DNA of 64,000 bases. Origin: Warburgia ugandensis. Lineage: Eukaryota > Streptophyta > Magnoliopsida > Canellales > Canellaceae. Below, one piece after another: positions 35,409-47,945 of this stretch; the first letter of the stretch is position 1, and each line of letters starts with the position of its first letter. The position numbers and the translations under genes are program-made. The notes under the pieces were generated by a model that was given only the letters and a program-made list of their open reading frames with translations, had not been told where the DNA came from and made no database searches. The stretch covers positions 44,023,880 to 44,087,879 of the forward strand of contig CP141132.1 in the NCBI GenBank assembly GCA_035236585.1. Direction: 5' to 3'.

Positions 35409-36983
35409 TTATATCAGTTCCTTTCTCAGACATGTATTTGAAGGAACCACCAATCTCTCCCGATAACATATACCCCCATCTGTACCCTTAACAAATCCTT
35501 TCTTTTCACACAATTCCTGAGTTGTTGTATCTTCTTCTTGGGCTTTAAGGACTCTTTCTACAAAAGCTGATTTAATTGTGATGGTTGTGAGTAGAGCTCT
35601 TGGTTGTCTAATTAATGCATTAGCTACTACATTTGCCCTTTCAGGATGGTATTTGATGGCAAAATCGTAGTCTTTGATATACTCTATCCATCTTCTTTGT
35701 CTCATGTTCAAATCAGCCTGAGTGAAGATGTATTTGAGACTCTTATGATTTGTAAATACCTTGAATTTTTCTCCATACAAATAATGTCTTCAAATTTTCA
35801 ATGCAAAAACTACAGCTACCAATTCTAGGTCATGTACTGGGTAATTTATTTCATGTTTCTTCAATTGTCTAGATGCATAAGCAATGACCTTCCCATTTTG
35901 CATCAACACAACTGCTAACCCTTTGCCTGAAGCATCACAATATATTTCATATCCCCCACTCCCAGCTGGCAAAGTCAATACTGGTGATGTGGTTAACCTC
36001 TTCTTTAGCTCTTGAAAACTATTTTCACATTCTTTAGTCCAAGTGAACTGTACCCCCTTTCTTGTCAAGGAAGTCAAAGGAAGAGCTATATGAGAGAACC
36101 CTTGAATGAATCTATGGTAGTATCCTGCTAGTCCAAGAAAACTACGTATTTCTGTTACTGTTTTAGGTTTCTCCCACTTCATTACTGCTTCAATTTTTGT
36201 GGGGTCCACTTCTACTCCATTCTTGGAAATTACATGACCCAAGAAATTGACCTTCTCTAACCAAAATTCACACTTACTAAATTTACCAAACAGTTTATGT
36301 GTTCTGAGGGTATTTAGTACAATTCGTAAGTATTCTTGATGTTCTTTGATACTGGTAGAGTAAATCAGTATATTGTCGATAAATACAATTACAAATTTAT
36401 CCAAAAATTCCTTGAAGATTCTATTCATCAAATCCATAAACATTGTTGGTGCATTGGTCAGCCCAAAAGACATGACTAGAAACTCGTAATGCCCATATCG
36501 AGTTCTAAATGCTGACTTGGGTATGTCTTCATACTTAATACGCAATTGATGATATCCTGATCTAAAGTCAATTTTGGACAAGACCTTAGCAGATTGGAGT
36601 TGATCAAAGAGATCATCAATGCGAGGTAAGGGATACCTATTTCTCACTGTGACACTATTCAACATTCTATAATCCATGCATAATCTCATTGACCCATCCT
36701 TCTTCTTCACAAATATTACTGGTGCTCCCTATGGCGAACTACTTGGTCCAACAAACCCCTTGTCTAACAATTCTTGCAATTGACCCTTCAACTCTTTCAA
36801 CTCTGCTAGGGCCATCCTATAAGGTGCTTTAGAAATTGGAGTTGTACCAGGAATTACTTCAATGGTAAACTCAATTTCTCTATGTGGGGGTAACCCTGGT
36901 AGTTCTTCAGGAAAAACATCTTGGAATTCCCTGACCACTTCAATTTCTGTTATCCTGGGCTGTTCACCATCTAAGGCAACCAT
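35409..36983 (-). pseudogene. Tekay reverse transcriptase and RNase H
   Basis: Minus-strand pol fossil. The linker at 36729-36983 has E-F-x-D-V-F-P-E-E-L-P-G-L-P-P-x-R. Reverse transcriptase at about 35790-36710 has [34 protein letters not shown] and F-L-G-H-V-I-S segments in the usual order. The connection contains [10 protein letters not shown]-type sequence. RNase H, which begins before 35790 and runs to about 35409, has D-A-S-x-x-G-L and the K-Y-I-F-T-Q segment. This is the longest well-preserved coding stretch in the window (306 residues open). It is still a broken copy. Confidence 0.92.
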
Positions 36984-36998
36984 TGTTGCTAGAAATGC

Positions 36999-37289
36999 TT
37001 AACACCCCTTGGACATATGTTTGACTGCCTTCATAACTGAGATGATAGATTTGTCTAAGTCATTGTGTTTCCCATACAGTACTAATACTTTCTCCCCTGG
37101 TATACTAAATGTGATTTTCTTCTTGTGACAGTCCATAACTACCCAGGATTTTGCTAACCAATCCATACCCAGTATGATGTCAAAATCCTCCATGTTCAAT
37201 AAAATGAGGTCTATGTCTATTCTTTTGCCCAATACTTCTAGAGGTACATTATGCAAGTATTCTTGTAGTTTAACTATTTTTCCAACTGG
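36999..37289 (-). pseudogene. Tekay protease region, downstream part
   Basis: Minus-strand fossil with the segment D-F-D-I-I-L-G-M-D-W-L-A-K, the conserved C-terminal flank of Gypsy aspartic proteases, and a preceding I-D-I-D-L-I-L-L segment. It is separated from the upstream part (39783-40355) by a solo LTR. The target duplication agttg is at 37290-37294. Confidence 0.85.
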
Positions 37290-37294
37290 AGTTG

Positions 37295-39777
37295 TGTGAT
37301 GACTCGGGTTTTATATGATGCAAATTTGATGAAAAGGCGAGATCTCTTATTTTATAAATATGGAATGCATGAAAATCTTTTTGTTTTGGAAAACAATCTT
37401 TATAAAAACCCCGAGTGTCAAAACACATTTTCAAATTATCTAGCCATGGCATAGTTTTAAACTGACTCTATTCCCAAGAAAGTGTTAGTCACAGCCTCAG
37501 CTATAAAGAGTAACTACAATCAAGTAACATTGAAAGATAAGGTAGGGGTTTACTTACTTGCACTTAATCTGGGTGTCTTCTATCACAGGCGTACTCTGTC
37601 CTTAAGTGTTTACTTTGTGTCTGAAAAATGTTGAGGATTGGGTGAGTATATACTATACTCACTAGGAGCCCATCACTACTAGTTTTACAATGCATGCTAT
37701 GTTTAAAATCATATGATTTTTCAAAACATGTGCATGTTTGAGTACTCAAGTTCAATATCGAGATTAAAAACCATTGTCGAATTGGAATACTGATGACTTA
37801 AAGAATCACATAATCCAAATCAAAAGTATCATATATATCACAAACATAATGATATGCATAAGATGCTCCACTGAATCCAACTCATGGATATATGTTATGG
37901 TTGACCAACCTCATGTCATGCCATATGCAATGCAAGTAAATCCTCAAACCATAGGGCCCAACTATGCCCACGACCTCGCCGCCGTGTGATCCCCGAGTAC
38001 CTAGGGACACAGTGTCATAGCCTCCACCGGGCATATGACACATCGACCTAGTGTCGTGACATCAGTGGTAGCCCCCTGTACCACATGCAGTCAACGTAGG
38101 GACATGCCCTTTTTGGGCGTGGTACCCATTCCACCTAATAGTGGTAGAGGCTGGGAGGCCACCCTAGACCTCTCGGCACAACGCCCACGAGCTTACTAGC
38201 CCAAATCATATACGATCAAACGAGCGAAAACCTCTTTTTCAAAACCTATCCTCTTTGGGTCCCTCACAACTGCCTACCCAGCGTCTTTTGGTAACCCTCA
38301 AGGACATGCAATTTTTTTCAAGAACTCAATGCTCATAAATCATGCAATTTATGCAATTGTTTGCAAAACATGTCTATGCATAATGTATTTATCATATGTA
38401 TGCTGAATTAAGTCATGCTAAACAAGTCATATATTTATACTTAAAACATGCATTTTCAAAACAATAATGGCTCTTTTAAAAAGTCTAGTAGCGATAGAGC
38501 ACCTACCTGGCTAGGTCGCGCTAATCCCCTTGTCCTCATATGCTCCTGAACATGGTTTAGGGGAACAAGGTTAGTTTGGCCTATTTTTATAGGTTTTAGA
38601 GTGGTTGATCTTACTACTTAGGCATTAAGGGTTCATCCCCATGCCTATGGGTGTCCTAAGGTCCTAATTGGGCCTTGGTATCATCAGGTTTCCAAAGGTT
38701 TAGTGGCCCTGCACCACTATCATAGTCTAAGGGTCGTCCCTACCTTAGATTGGGCCTTGATCAGGTATTTTATAATTTGGGTGTATCCGTGTCGTCGACG
38801 CGAACACAACGCCTTTCACGGCTCCTCAATCGGAGCCCTAGATCTCAAGTTATAGCCTTTCTAGTGCCAAGTGTACATAGAGGGTCAAACGAAACGAGGT
38901 GGAAGCCTGGGACGCTAACGTGTCCCGCGTCAGCGGCATGCGCCTCAGCGGGTGCATCTGCAGATGCTCTTGGCTTCCGCCCATCATTCTCAGTTGCGGG
39001 CGTGTCCGTCCAGTTTTCTCAACGCACAAGGTGCGTTTCGGTTTGACAGAGACCCGGGCGTCCTAGGGACGCCCTAGTTCGACCCTGTTGAACTAGTGCG
39101 TCCCAGGGACCGTCCCTGGGTCCTGTTTGGCTCTCTAAGGCTCCATTTTGCATGATTTTTCATGCAAAAACTTGGGGAAACTTAGCCTAAGATTAAGGGG
39201 GAGACGAGTTTGGAGGGATTTTGGGCATACCTGGTTCGTGGCTGGGTCTTTCTCCACGTTTTCTCCTCTTGGTTGCTTCTCCATAAAGGGTTTTCCCCAA
39301 GCTTTTGGGCTACCATTTGAGGCGCCCAAGAGCTCTATTTATAGAGCTATAGAGGGTTCTGGAGGGAGCTCTCACTGCCATTGAATGGCGGTGGAGAAAC
39401 CTCCAAAATGGCGGTGGTTTCTCCTCCAAACACCGCCGTTCTAGAACCCTCTAAGATGTTGAAGAAGAGGGGTGCTCATATCAAAACGGGCCCATGTGTT
39501 TCTCAGGCTAAATCCGTTTTTTAATAAAATTTATATTTTTGCCCCTGAACTTCAAAGGGCCATAACTTGCTCATTTTAACTTCGTTTTGGGTGATTTTGG
39601 TCTTGTTGGATTCCTTTTTCCGAGACACACCTAATGGTACCATTCTTAGGACCAAATTTCTGGGTTTAGTCAGGTGAATAGTGAAATGACCAAAATACCT
39701 TTATACCCTTATTTCCAAAAAGTGAACTTTTCATTGCTAACTTGGGATTTCAATGTTACAAAATTGGAGTCATTACA
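37295..39777 (-). repeat. Solo LTR, family B copy 3 (2483 bp)
   Basis: The plus strand starts tgtgatgactcggg and ends ggagtcattaca. It is flanked by the perfect 5-bp duplication agttg (37290-37294 and 39778-39782). It matches copies 1 and 2. It has the perfect TATA palindrome at 39331-39348 and a CpG-dense block at about 38830-39120 ending in two hairpins (39074-39120). A GC-rich block lies at about 37950-38190. It was inserted into the protease region of the Tekay element and is therefore the deepest level of nesting here. No internal region remains. Confidence 0.93.
39331..39348 (-). promoter_or_regulatory. Palindromic TATA box of LTR family B copy 3
   Basis: A perfect inverted repeat with 8-bp arms surrounds ctatttatag (39335-39344; ctataaatag on the minus strand). 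It is identical in arrangement to 3194-3211. The symmetry means a TATA box can be read on both strands. The promoter role is inferred from position. Confidence 0.68.
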
Positions 39778-39782
39778 AGTTG

Positions 39783-40355
39783 TTACATCTAGATCAAATC
39801 CCAAGTTTTTCACTGATAGTTGTATACTAGATGCAAATTCACAAAATATAAAGGAATGCATAGATCTATAATCAAACAGTACTTTCGCATAGTTGTCTAC
39901 TACAAGTAGTGTACCTTCAATCACCGCATTAGATGGTCCAACTTGGCCGTCAGTGATGGTGAAGACCCTTCCTTGGTGTCGAGGAGCAATTTCAAGTTTT
40001 GCCACCTTGACCGCAAATGGTTTGGCACAATAGGTGGTGACATGTCCATACTCCCCACAATTATGGCACTTGATTGGAAATCGTTGTGTTTGTTGTTGTA
40101 TAAGTCGCAGGCAGATATTGCCTTGGTGAAATTTTCTACATCTTGGACATGGCTGTCTATTTGGCCTTGGTGCATTGTTCCTCTGATTTCTTTAAGGCTT
40201 AAAATTGTTCCAAGGTCTTTTATTCTTTTGGAAAGGCCTTGGGTTATTGTTTCCTCCTCCACTGAACTTGGTAATTTGACCCTTTTGTATTCTTCTTCAA
40301 ACTTGGAGGCCATTTCCACACAGTTTTCCAAGGTAGTGGGTTTAGTACCCAGCAC
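39783..40355 (-). pseudogene. Tekay gag end and protease, upstream part
   Basis: Minus-strand fossil. The stretch at 39921-40355 covers the end of gag, with a C-V-E-M-A-S-K-F-E-E-E-Y segment. The stretch at 39783-40005 is the protease start, with an I-E-G-T-L-L-V region, a V-L-F-D-x-x-S-x-H-S-F-I segment around the active site, and the hydrophobic F-D-L-D-V flap region. It continues past the solo LTR at 36999-37289. It is broken. Confidence 0.82.
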
Positions 40356-40391
40356 CTTTATTTTCAGCCCTAGGTGTAGCCCTTCAATGAA

Positions 40392-41114
40392 TTAATTCAC
40401 GGTGTGTATTTCTGTGTTACACACATGAGTCGTGAATCTCCTTAATTGTGTGAACTTGTTATCATAGTCCACCACCAACATATTCCCTTGCCTTAGGCCC
40501 AAAAACTCTATCAACTTCCTTTCTTGTACATGAGAAGGGAAATATTTATGGTTGAATACTTCCTTAAATTCCTCCCATGTAATATCTTCAGAATTTGAGA
40601 AGGTGTTGTTAGCTGATCTCCACCAAAATGCAGAATCTTGTTCGAATAAGTAGGTGCCAAATTTCACCTTCAACTCTGGAGGAGTACGTAGTGCACTGAA
40701 AGTCTTTTCTACTTCATACATCCATTCCTCAGCCTTCTCAGCTTCACCCTTGCCATTATATGCTTTAGTCATCTTTTGAAATCTCGCCATCATTTTGTCA
40801 ACCTTTTTTGGTGCTAATGGGGATTTTCCAACTTCTTCACTTGGTACAAGGGAAGATTGCCCTTGTGCTAATGTGGGAGTGGCTAGTGTTGGTGTTGGTG
40901 TAGTATGTCTCACTTCAGGCTGAACCTGAGCCTATGTACTTGGTATTTCTACAGGAGGTGATGAACCTTGAGTTTGTTGTAGGTGAGGAAGGAGGTTCCT
41001 TAACATCCTTGTCATCATTTCTTCCATATTGCTCATGGTTACTCTCTCCATATTGTCTTCTGAAGTATTTTGAGTTGCCTGCCTTGTGATTCTCTTTGGT
41101 GGCATCTGCTCCAA
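40392..41114 (-). pseudogene. Tekay gag (capsid-like region)
   Basis: Minus-strand gag fossil. The N-terminal part (40932-41114) starts with a basic P-P-K-R-I-T-R-Q segment. The retrotransposon gag domain (40392-40913) has A-E-E-W-M-Y-E-V-E-K-T-F, F-E-Q-D-S-A-F-W-W, I-T-W-E-E-F-K-E-V-F-N-H-K-Y-F-P, and L-R-Q-G-N-M-L-V-V-D-Y. These are the usual motifs of plant chromovirus gag. It sits about 120 bases inside the primer site, as expected for a first coding region. The copy is broken. Confidence 0.88.
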
Positions 41115-41220
41115 ACCAAAATTTCTATCAATCCTCTATACTACAACTTCTATCTTAATCTAGACTTGGATTATAATCTCTCTTTTGGACATATTTGTAC
41201 TGTACTGGGACTGGATGGAT

Positions 41221-41234
41221 GGCTTTGATACCAA
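41221..41234 (-). other. Primer-binding site of Tekay element (initiator tRNA-Met type)
   Basis: The minus strand reads TTGGTATCAAAGCC one base inside the 5' LTR. The plant initiator tRNA-Met gives TGGTATCAGAGCC, so all but one base match. Tekay chromoviruses are known to use this primer. Confidence 0.9.
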
Positions 41235-42332
41235 CTATGACGACCCGAGTTTTTGTAACACGTTTTGTAATGTATTTTGAAAGGCAGGGCCCTTAATAGT
41301 GTAAATCTTTTTTGCAAAACAAAGCAGCAGAAATTCTTTTCTTTAGAACTTGTTTTGAAAACCCAAGTCACCACTTCATACATAACATAAGTACAAACTA
41401 TGTACAAAATAAAATTCCATTGAAGGAATATACTTTTATTAAATTCCACAATCCATCCAGTGGTTCACAGTACAGCCAAAACTATTACAATACTTGTCCA
41501 AATTACATAATCCAAAACTCAAACTCATCATACAATAAAACTCTCAACAAAGAAAATAACATGTCTTCAAGGGTATACCTTGAAGATTATTCTCTTCAAG
41601 TCTTATATCGTCTTCAACTCCTAACTCTCCTTCCCTGTATCTGAGATATTGCAACAAGTACAATATCTCATCAAGCAACGCTTAGCAGGGGATTCAAGAA
41701 GCATAATAATTGACAATGTAATTCCAATACTTCATAGTCCCATTATCCCTCAACATATTCATGTCTCTACTCTTTACTTTGTAATTTATGTATGTCTATA
41801 TACATACACACTCTTCATTAGTAAACCAGTTAAATTTATGAAAGTAGTTAAATATCACTCCCAACTAAGCTGATCAATTCTCTCCATTATGAGAATTTAC
41901 TATTTCAGCTAATCTTACACTGGGAATTTCCCTTCTTGGGAAATATTGGTAATATACAATTACCTAGCATTTCATTATGCTAAAACATAAGGCATTTCAC
42001 TATGCCTATTCTCATATAATCAAAATGGCTACCATGCTGCAGTCTGATCCATACAAGCGCGCTTGGATAACTGCCCTGTTCACCAGCGATACCACTGTGA
42101 AACATATTATGTCGCTACCCATATGGGGGGACAGGACTTTCACAGTAGTGGCCTTCCCATAATTGGCCCCACCCGACTTTTAGCCTCTCATAGGGCAAGG
42201 TATCATCATATCATCAAATTTCAAGGAACGGGTGACCAAACCCTTATAACTCCTGTAGCATAGCATCCCCCTAGGCTTATGCCTATTAAAACAAACTCAC
42301 AAGCCTCCAAGCTTGTATGTAAAATAGATTTC

Positions 42333-42350
42333 ATATATATATATATATAT
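42333..42350. repeat. AT microsatellite in Tekay 5' LTR
   Basis: Nine AT units, the counterpart of 30332-30349. Confidence 0.9.
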
Positions 42351-45300
42351 CAGACCATCTGTCTGTTTACTTAGGGCTGAAATATTTTCTAGTTCCTTAT
42401 TCACTTATAGTCTAGTCCTTAACCATCTTATATGTGTTTGGTTGGATCATAAGGTTTTCAAGGGATTTAATACAAGTATTAACATTACTCTTGTCAACAT
42501 AAGATCATGAGTTCAATTATGTATATCTCATGTAAATACATTCATCAAATCCTCCTACCTTGAAGGAGTGATCTCTTTTCCCAAATCTTCCATGATCCTT
42601 ACTAATGTATGTAATCTGTACATACATACATATTGTCAATATATAAATTTTGAACAATCCTATTGATCACTAGATCTGATATTTAGAATGATCTTTAGAT
42701 CATTCATATCTAAGTATTTTTCTATCTCTAAGTCTTTGTGTGTCCATCTCCTTGATCATGATCTTTCATAGATCCATTGATTGACAATGTACACATGTTG
42801 ATAAAGATCAAGGTCATAGATCTTTTATCATCTAGTTCTTCTTTGATCTAAGTTCAATTATTGGATCATCCCTAAGGAGGATGATCTTGGTTTTCTTCCT
42901 TGAATGATCTTTGATTAAGGGTTTGGATTATCTAATCTAATGAACTAGAACATGCATACTAAGTACAATATAATATTCTTTTTCTTATTATTCTTAATCA
43001 TCCAAGATCTAATGGATCTTGTTTGATCATCCTTATCTTTCTTACGGTTTTTATTAAGGTTAGGTAATTTACAAAGCTTTTATGCTCTCGCTATTATTAT
43101 TCAACCAGTTAATGTTTTGCTAATTGAAAGTAACTTATTTAAGCCTAAGTCTAGATTGCTCCTCTTATTTCCAATTGGCTAAGGTTTACTAACTGAATGG
43201 GTGAACACAAAGTGGTTACTTCAATCCTTATGTAAGGAGGCATTTAGACCTTACAAATGTCAACAGAAGGTAGGGAAAGAGCGAGGCTCTATTAGATAAC
43301 CCCCTTAACCACTATGTTCCACATTCACTAGAGTGACCATAGCTCAACCTTTCATAAGGTTCTTATAAGCATGTTGACCCTAAGTACTCTTGGTAATTGA
43401 TTTTAATTAAGTCCATGAATATTTACAATGTCATTCATGGGGTTTATTATTCTCCTAGTTTGGGCCAAGGATTTGATAATCCATATATTGTCCTACTAAC
43501 TATAGCCCTTACTAATTAAGTCCAAAGTACTCCATTCTTATTTGTGTCATGAAACTCTATTTCTCATTAGAGTACATTTTGGTCTTTTATGCTCTTTATC
43601 TCATAACAAGTAGATCTACTAATAAAATTTGACAATAATAAAATCATAAACTTTAAAGCATGGTTTCAATATAAATTTAACAAACATTTATACTAACATG
43701 CTCCTTATGAATGTAACTTAACTTAATGGAATAAAACTATACTTAAACTAGCATGATCTTAAGTTACAATGGCATGAAATCATACTAACTTGGTCCTAAG
43801 TTACACTTGCATAAATTCACACTATCATGCCCCTAGGATAATTAAATCTAGCAACCTATGATAACAATCTAATCACATGTCATGCTAAAGTCTAAAAGTT
43901 ACACTATCATGCTTTATAACATAAAGCATATTTAAAATGCTACTTTTAATTAATAGAAAATGAAACTAATTATATTAACATTTTTAGAAACCTTTACTTA
44001 TGATCCAACCATTAGATCTTAGATCTTTTCCTTTGATTAAGGGTATTAGTTATGTTTAGGGGGTTTTCTTTATTAAGGTCCAAAGATCATATTGATCTAT
44101 TTTTGTCATAATCCATCCATGATTTCCTTGGATTTCATCATACCAAGATCCACTCGATCCATCTTAAGGATCTGATCACACTTGATCTTATTGATCAAGT
44201 GGGTCCCTTTGTAATTTTTAGGATTTTTCTACCATAGTGGATAAATCCCTTAATATCTCTTAGATCTTTCCAAATAAACCATTTATATAACTTTATTCCA
44301 ATATTTTATCATTATTAAAATATATCTCCAAGATCTGATCCTCCCAGATCTTGAAGATCTTAGCGATTGAAAACTTATTTCTTTAATACAGAACATTTTA
44401 CTACATAATTTCTAGATTTTATCCTTTCATCAGAAAATATAGGTTTCAAGCTTTCCATAGCTTCTTTTAGATCTCAATTTGGAGTTCAGATGGCTCCGAA
44501 ATTAGATTTGGAAGCTCACATCCATTCCTAGGGCCTAGATTTGATTTGGGCCCATCGGAATGGACAGCCCAGATTTTTCGTGCAGAAACAAGCCAGGCGG
44601 AATGCCCCGCTATTTGGGAGCATCCATCACTGAGTCAATAATGAAGCTCCCTCCAGGGACATCCCCTGACACGTGCGGGATGAGCAGAACGCTCGTCGTC
44701 GCGTGCCCGTAACCGGGACGCGAGGCGGGCGTGTCCGCTCTTCCATTTTACAGAAGCTCCATCGTCGCTCTTGGGAGGACATCCTGTGCGCAGTGCACAT
44801 GCGAAAATGGTTCCACGTGCGGCATTTTGGTCCTGAGTCGCACCGTGTGTCTTGGGCGCCATTTGATCAGGAGATCAGACAGTCCATTCTAGATCGTCCA
44901 ATCAATCCTCTATCAATTAAGGGACCAAAACTTATCCGATCTTTGTGAAACTTCTACCCTAGGGGTTTTGGACCCTTCTAGATCGATTCGTATGGTCAGA
45001 ATTTTCATCTAAGTACTCCATCATCTTGAATTAAAGGTTCTGTGGTTTACTTTATTTTTACCTTTTTATTACCAAAATGCAATTACAGGAAAATAAAAGT
45101 TTCATAAACCAATAGTAAGCATGTCCAAGAAGCATTTCCACCTACCTGATTAGAAAAAAAAAATTGGTTATATGTCCAATTTAAAAGAAATACCCTTTTG
45201 ATGAAGATATAACCCAAGATCCACCTTTCTTGCGATTGCCGTTGTTTGAACTGTTGGATCTTGAAATTTCTTTGGGGGTTCTATAGCTAAGGTATGGTGG

Positions 45301-45510
45301 GAAGTTTTGGATGGTGTAATTGGTGATATACAGAGTGCCTAATTGATTTTAGGTCTCTTGTTCCAATCTAAAAAGAAAAAGAAATCGAAAAGAGAGAGAT
45401 CTCTTAGGATTTTTTGGGATTTGGGGAGGGATCTAGTTCTAATTTTTCAGGGAGAGTGAAAAAGATTTTGTGGGAATTTGAGGAGTTTTTTTGGAGGATT
45501 TTTGGGGTTG

Positions 45511-45520
45511 TATTTATAGG
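45511..45520 (-). promoter_or_regulatory. TATA box in Tekay 5' LTR
   Basis: The minus strand reads cctataaata, followed downstream by a GA/CT run near 45395. It is the promoter expected to have driven transcription of the element. This is inferred from sequence and position. Confidence 0.65.
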
Positions 45521-46101
45521 CATTTTGGTCTTCTTTAATAATGATATGCATTAATGATGGTTAATTGTTTATTATTAAATAAGCATTGGATTCTCCCATT
45601 CTCCACCTACTTCCCCAAGACCAGCTGGTATGGTTTGACCCGTAATTTCACGTGGGCTGGCCATAGGATTCGTTTTTGGGTCCCTTGTGGACCCCACATT
45701 GTGTAAAAAGACCATTTTGCCCTTTATATATAAAAAAATTAGGATTTATTCCCATGATATCGGAATTGAGCATACTTAGTGGCGTTGGATTTGTATTTCT
45801 CAATACATTCTAAATTTTTCTGTCTCAAATTTTTATTTTTGGGTAAAATTACTATTTTACCCTTTTGTCCAAGAAATGAAGAAAATTAAGGATTTTTCAT
45901 CCGAATTCAGAATTTGTTGTGCTTACAATCATTCTAAAGGGGTTGCTAAGTTTAATTTGAATTATACATGTCTTATTCTTTGATTATACTTTTATAAGAA
46001 GTATATTCTAAATAACCCTAATATTTCAGCCTGAAATTTTTGAAACTCAAACTTTATTGATTTTCTAAATCAATTACAAAAATTGGGGTTATTACACTAG
46101 G

Positions 46102-47945
46102 GAACTATTGCTATAGGATATTTCTATTTAGGGCAATTCATAGAGGATTTCCCTTGGTAGTTGTTCTTTGAGCATGAAAAATTTGGATGCCTAGCCCATC
46201 CAGAATTATAGGTCGTAGAATAAGGGTTGTTGTTAGGATTGCAACATGCATTTAAAGCATTTGCTTATTCTAATAGATATTCATTTAGGACTCCATTTGA
46301 TGGATAAGACATGGTCATATGGGCTGGACTAGAACAAAGAACACAAACCTCTTGCGGAGGCTTAATAGATGCAACAACCATGAGGGACTAAAACATAGTT
46401 TCAAGTTTGTCCAGTCTCCCGTCATACTTGTCCATTCTCTCAAGTACAGAGTTGAGCTTGTATGCTAGATATGTATGCACTCCTATCTCATATAAGCCTC
46501 CTTTCATTGGAGGCTGGTTGTTTCTCTCTCTTTGATTAGAGTAATACCATTGTCAGGAATTATTTGCTAATGTCTAGAAAAACTCCTAAGTATCTCTATC
46601 ATGTTTTAGCATGAGAGTTCCTCCACTTGCTACATCAACTATTTGTCTATTTTGAGGCATCAATGCCTTAATAGAAGTATTGAACCTGTTGCCTTTTCTC
46701 AAATCCATGATGTGGGCATTTGTATAGCAGTTCATTCCACTATTCTCAGCATTCATAATACTATTCGTCATCCTTTTGCTGAAAATTGATAATTTCCCTA
46801 TGAAGGGAATTAGTTTTATGAATGAGGAAGAATTTATTCAAAACCTTACTAGATAGTTGGCTCCATGTGTTTATGGAGCGTACCTCCAAAGAATTTATCC
46901 ATGACTTGACTTTATCCTTGAGTGAGAATGGAAACAACCTATGTATGCCTAATTGAGTTGTCCAAAAATTTTTGAAACTTGAATGTAGCACAAATATCAA
47001 GGAACTCTTTGATATGTAGATATGGATCCTCTCACTTTTGACCATAAAAAGGGGGAGTAATTGTATGACTCTTGGTTTTAATTTGAAATGGTTTGCATTT
47101 GTTGGAGGTAAAGCTATATAGGATGGGGTACTAAGTTGGAGTAACGCATAAAAATCTCTAATAGATTTATGCTTGACTTCTGTTGGTGGACTGGCCATGG
47201 GGATAGGAACTTGGTTTTTACCCCTTGCCTAAGGATATGTTCAACCTCTGGGTTAAAAGGTATTAGCTCTAAGTTCTAAGATCAACGCCCTTGCATAAAC
47301 TATGCTAAATCATAATTAAATGATATGACCTTACTATATGCTGACTCTAACTATATATGATGAGCAATCAATTCTAGTAAACCACTAATCGAGCCTTTTT
47401 TATTATCTTTTGCTATTGCACAGGGTGGTAGCTTCTTAGACCTGAATCTAGACAACTGCTCCTCTTATCTAGATTTGGCTATTGCTTACCAGTTAGGTTC
47501 TGCTATAAGTGGTTAATACAATCCTCATGTCAAGACCACAGTGCTCAAAGCCACTGGAGTGACAATAGATTGCTTCTTATTAAAAAAGTCCTATGAGCAT
47601 GATAACCCTAAGTCTCTTTCTACTTAATTTTAAATTAAAAGTTTAAGGGTTGGGATCACATCATACAAGGAATTTGATTGAGTCCTAGGGGGGCCAAAGA
47701 TCTAGTGATGAAATCCAGTCCTTATCTTATAAGGGTTCTTATAGGGCCCTTACAAGCATTATGTTCCATTCCACCATAAAGCTTTAAACGTGCAATACAA
47801 AACAAAAGCAAACTAATGCATACATATATGTAATTTAAGAAAGGGTAAGGCACCTAAATAGATGAGACACTATAACAATGCAGCCTATGAAGTAGTTTTG
47901 ACTCTATAATCATGCAGTGTTGACTCAAAAACCAACAAAATCCTA
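46102..47945 (-). pseudogene. T3 leader and gag (Athila/Tat type), broken
   Basis: Minus-strand fossil. The stretch at 46761-47198 is the gag domain, with L-F-P-F-S-L-K-D-K-V-K-S-W-I-N-S-L and T-W-S-Q-L-S-S-K-V-L-N-K-F-F segments. In Athila/Tat gag the usual form is L-F-P-F-S-L-x-D-K-A-K-x-W-L-x-S-L. The stretch at 46102-46760 is the gag middle, interrupted by the Tekay element at 46096. The stretch at 47200 to about 47945 is the leader, matching 10810-11500 of T1. The primer site and 5' LTR expected further right are not present; T4 integrase-end sequence follows instead. Confidence 0.78.

Larger units (their letters stand above)
29239..46096 (-). mobile_element. Tekay/Del-type chromovirus (Ty3/Gypsy), structurally complete, with nested solo LTR
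   Basis: Complete layout on the minus strand: 5' LTR 41236-46096, iMet-type primer site 41221-41234, gag, protease, reverse transcriptase, RNase H, integrase with chromodomain-like end, polypurine tract 34106-34120 and 3' LTR 29239-34105. It is flanked by the perfect 5-bp duplication ctagg (29234-29238 and 46097-46101). It was inserted into T3 gag, and itself took a family B element, now a solo LTR at 37295-39777. Without that, the internal region is about 4.64 kb, shorter than one LTR. In two hand-aligned LTR stretches (about 410 and 290 bases) I counted roughly 25 and 10 differences, or about 3.5 to 6 percent. That suggests an age of a few million years, depending on the host rate. The coding region is broken in a number of places. 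Confidence 0.93.
41236..46096 (-). repeat. 5' LTR of Tekay element (4861 bp)
   Basis: It starts TGTAATAACCCC at 46096 and ends next to the primer site at 41236. It is the pair of 29239-34105. It carries the AT tract (42333-42350), the CpG-dense block (about 44560-44890) and a TATA box (45511-45520). The outer target duplication ctagg is at 46097-46101. Confidence 0.95.

Noticed and set aside
39943-40395. 150-residue plus-strand open frame
   Set aside because: It is the shadow of the minus-strand Tekay gag and protease region, which has clear gag motifs.
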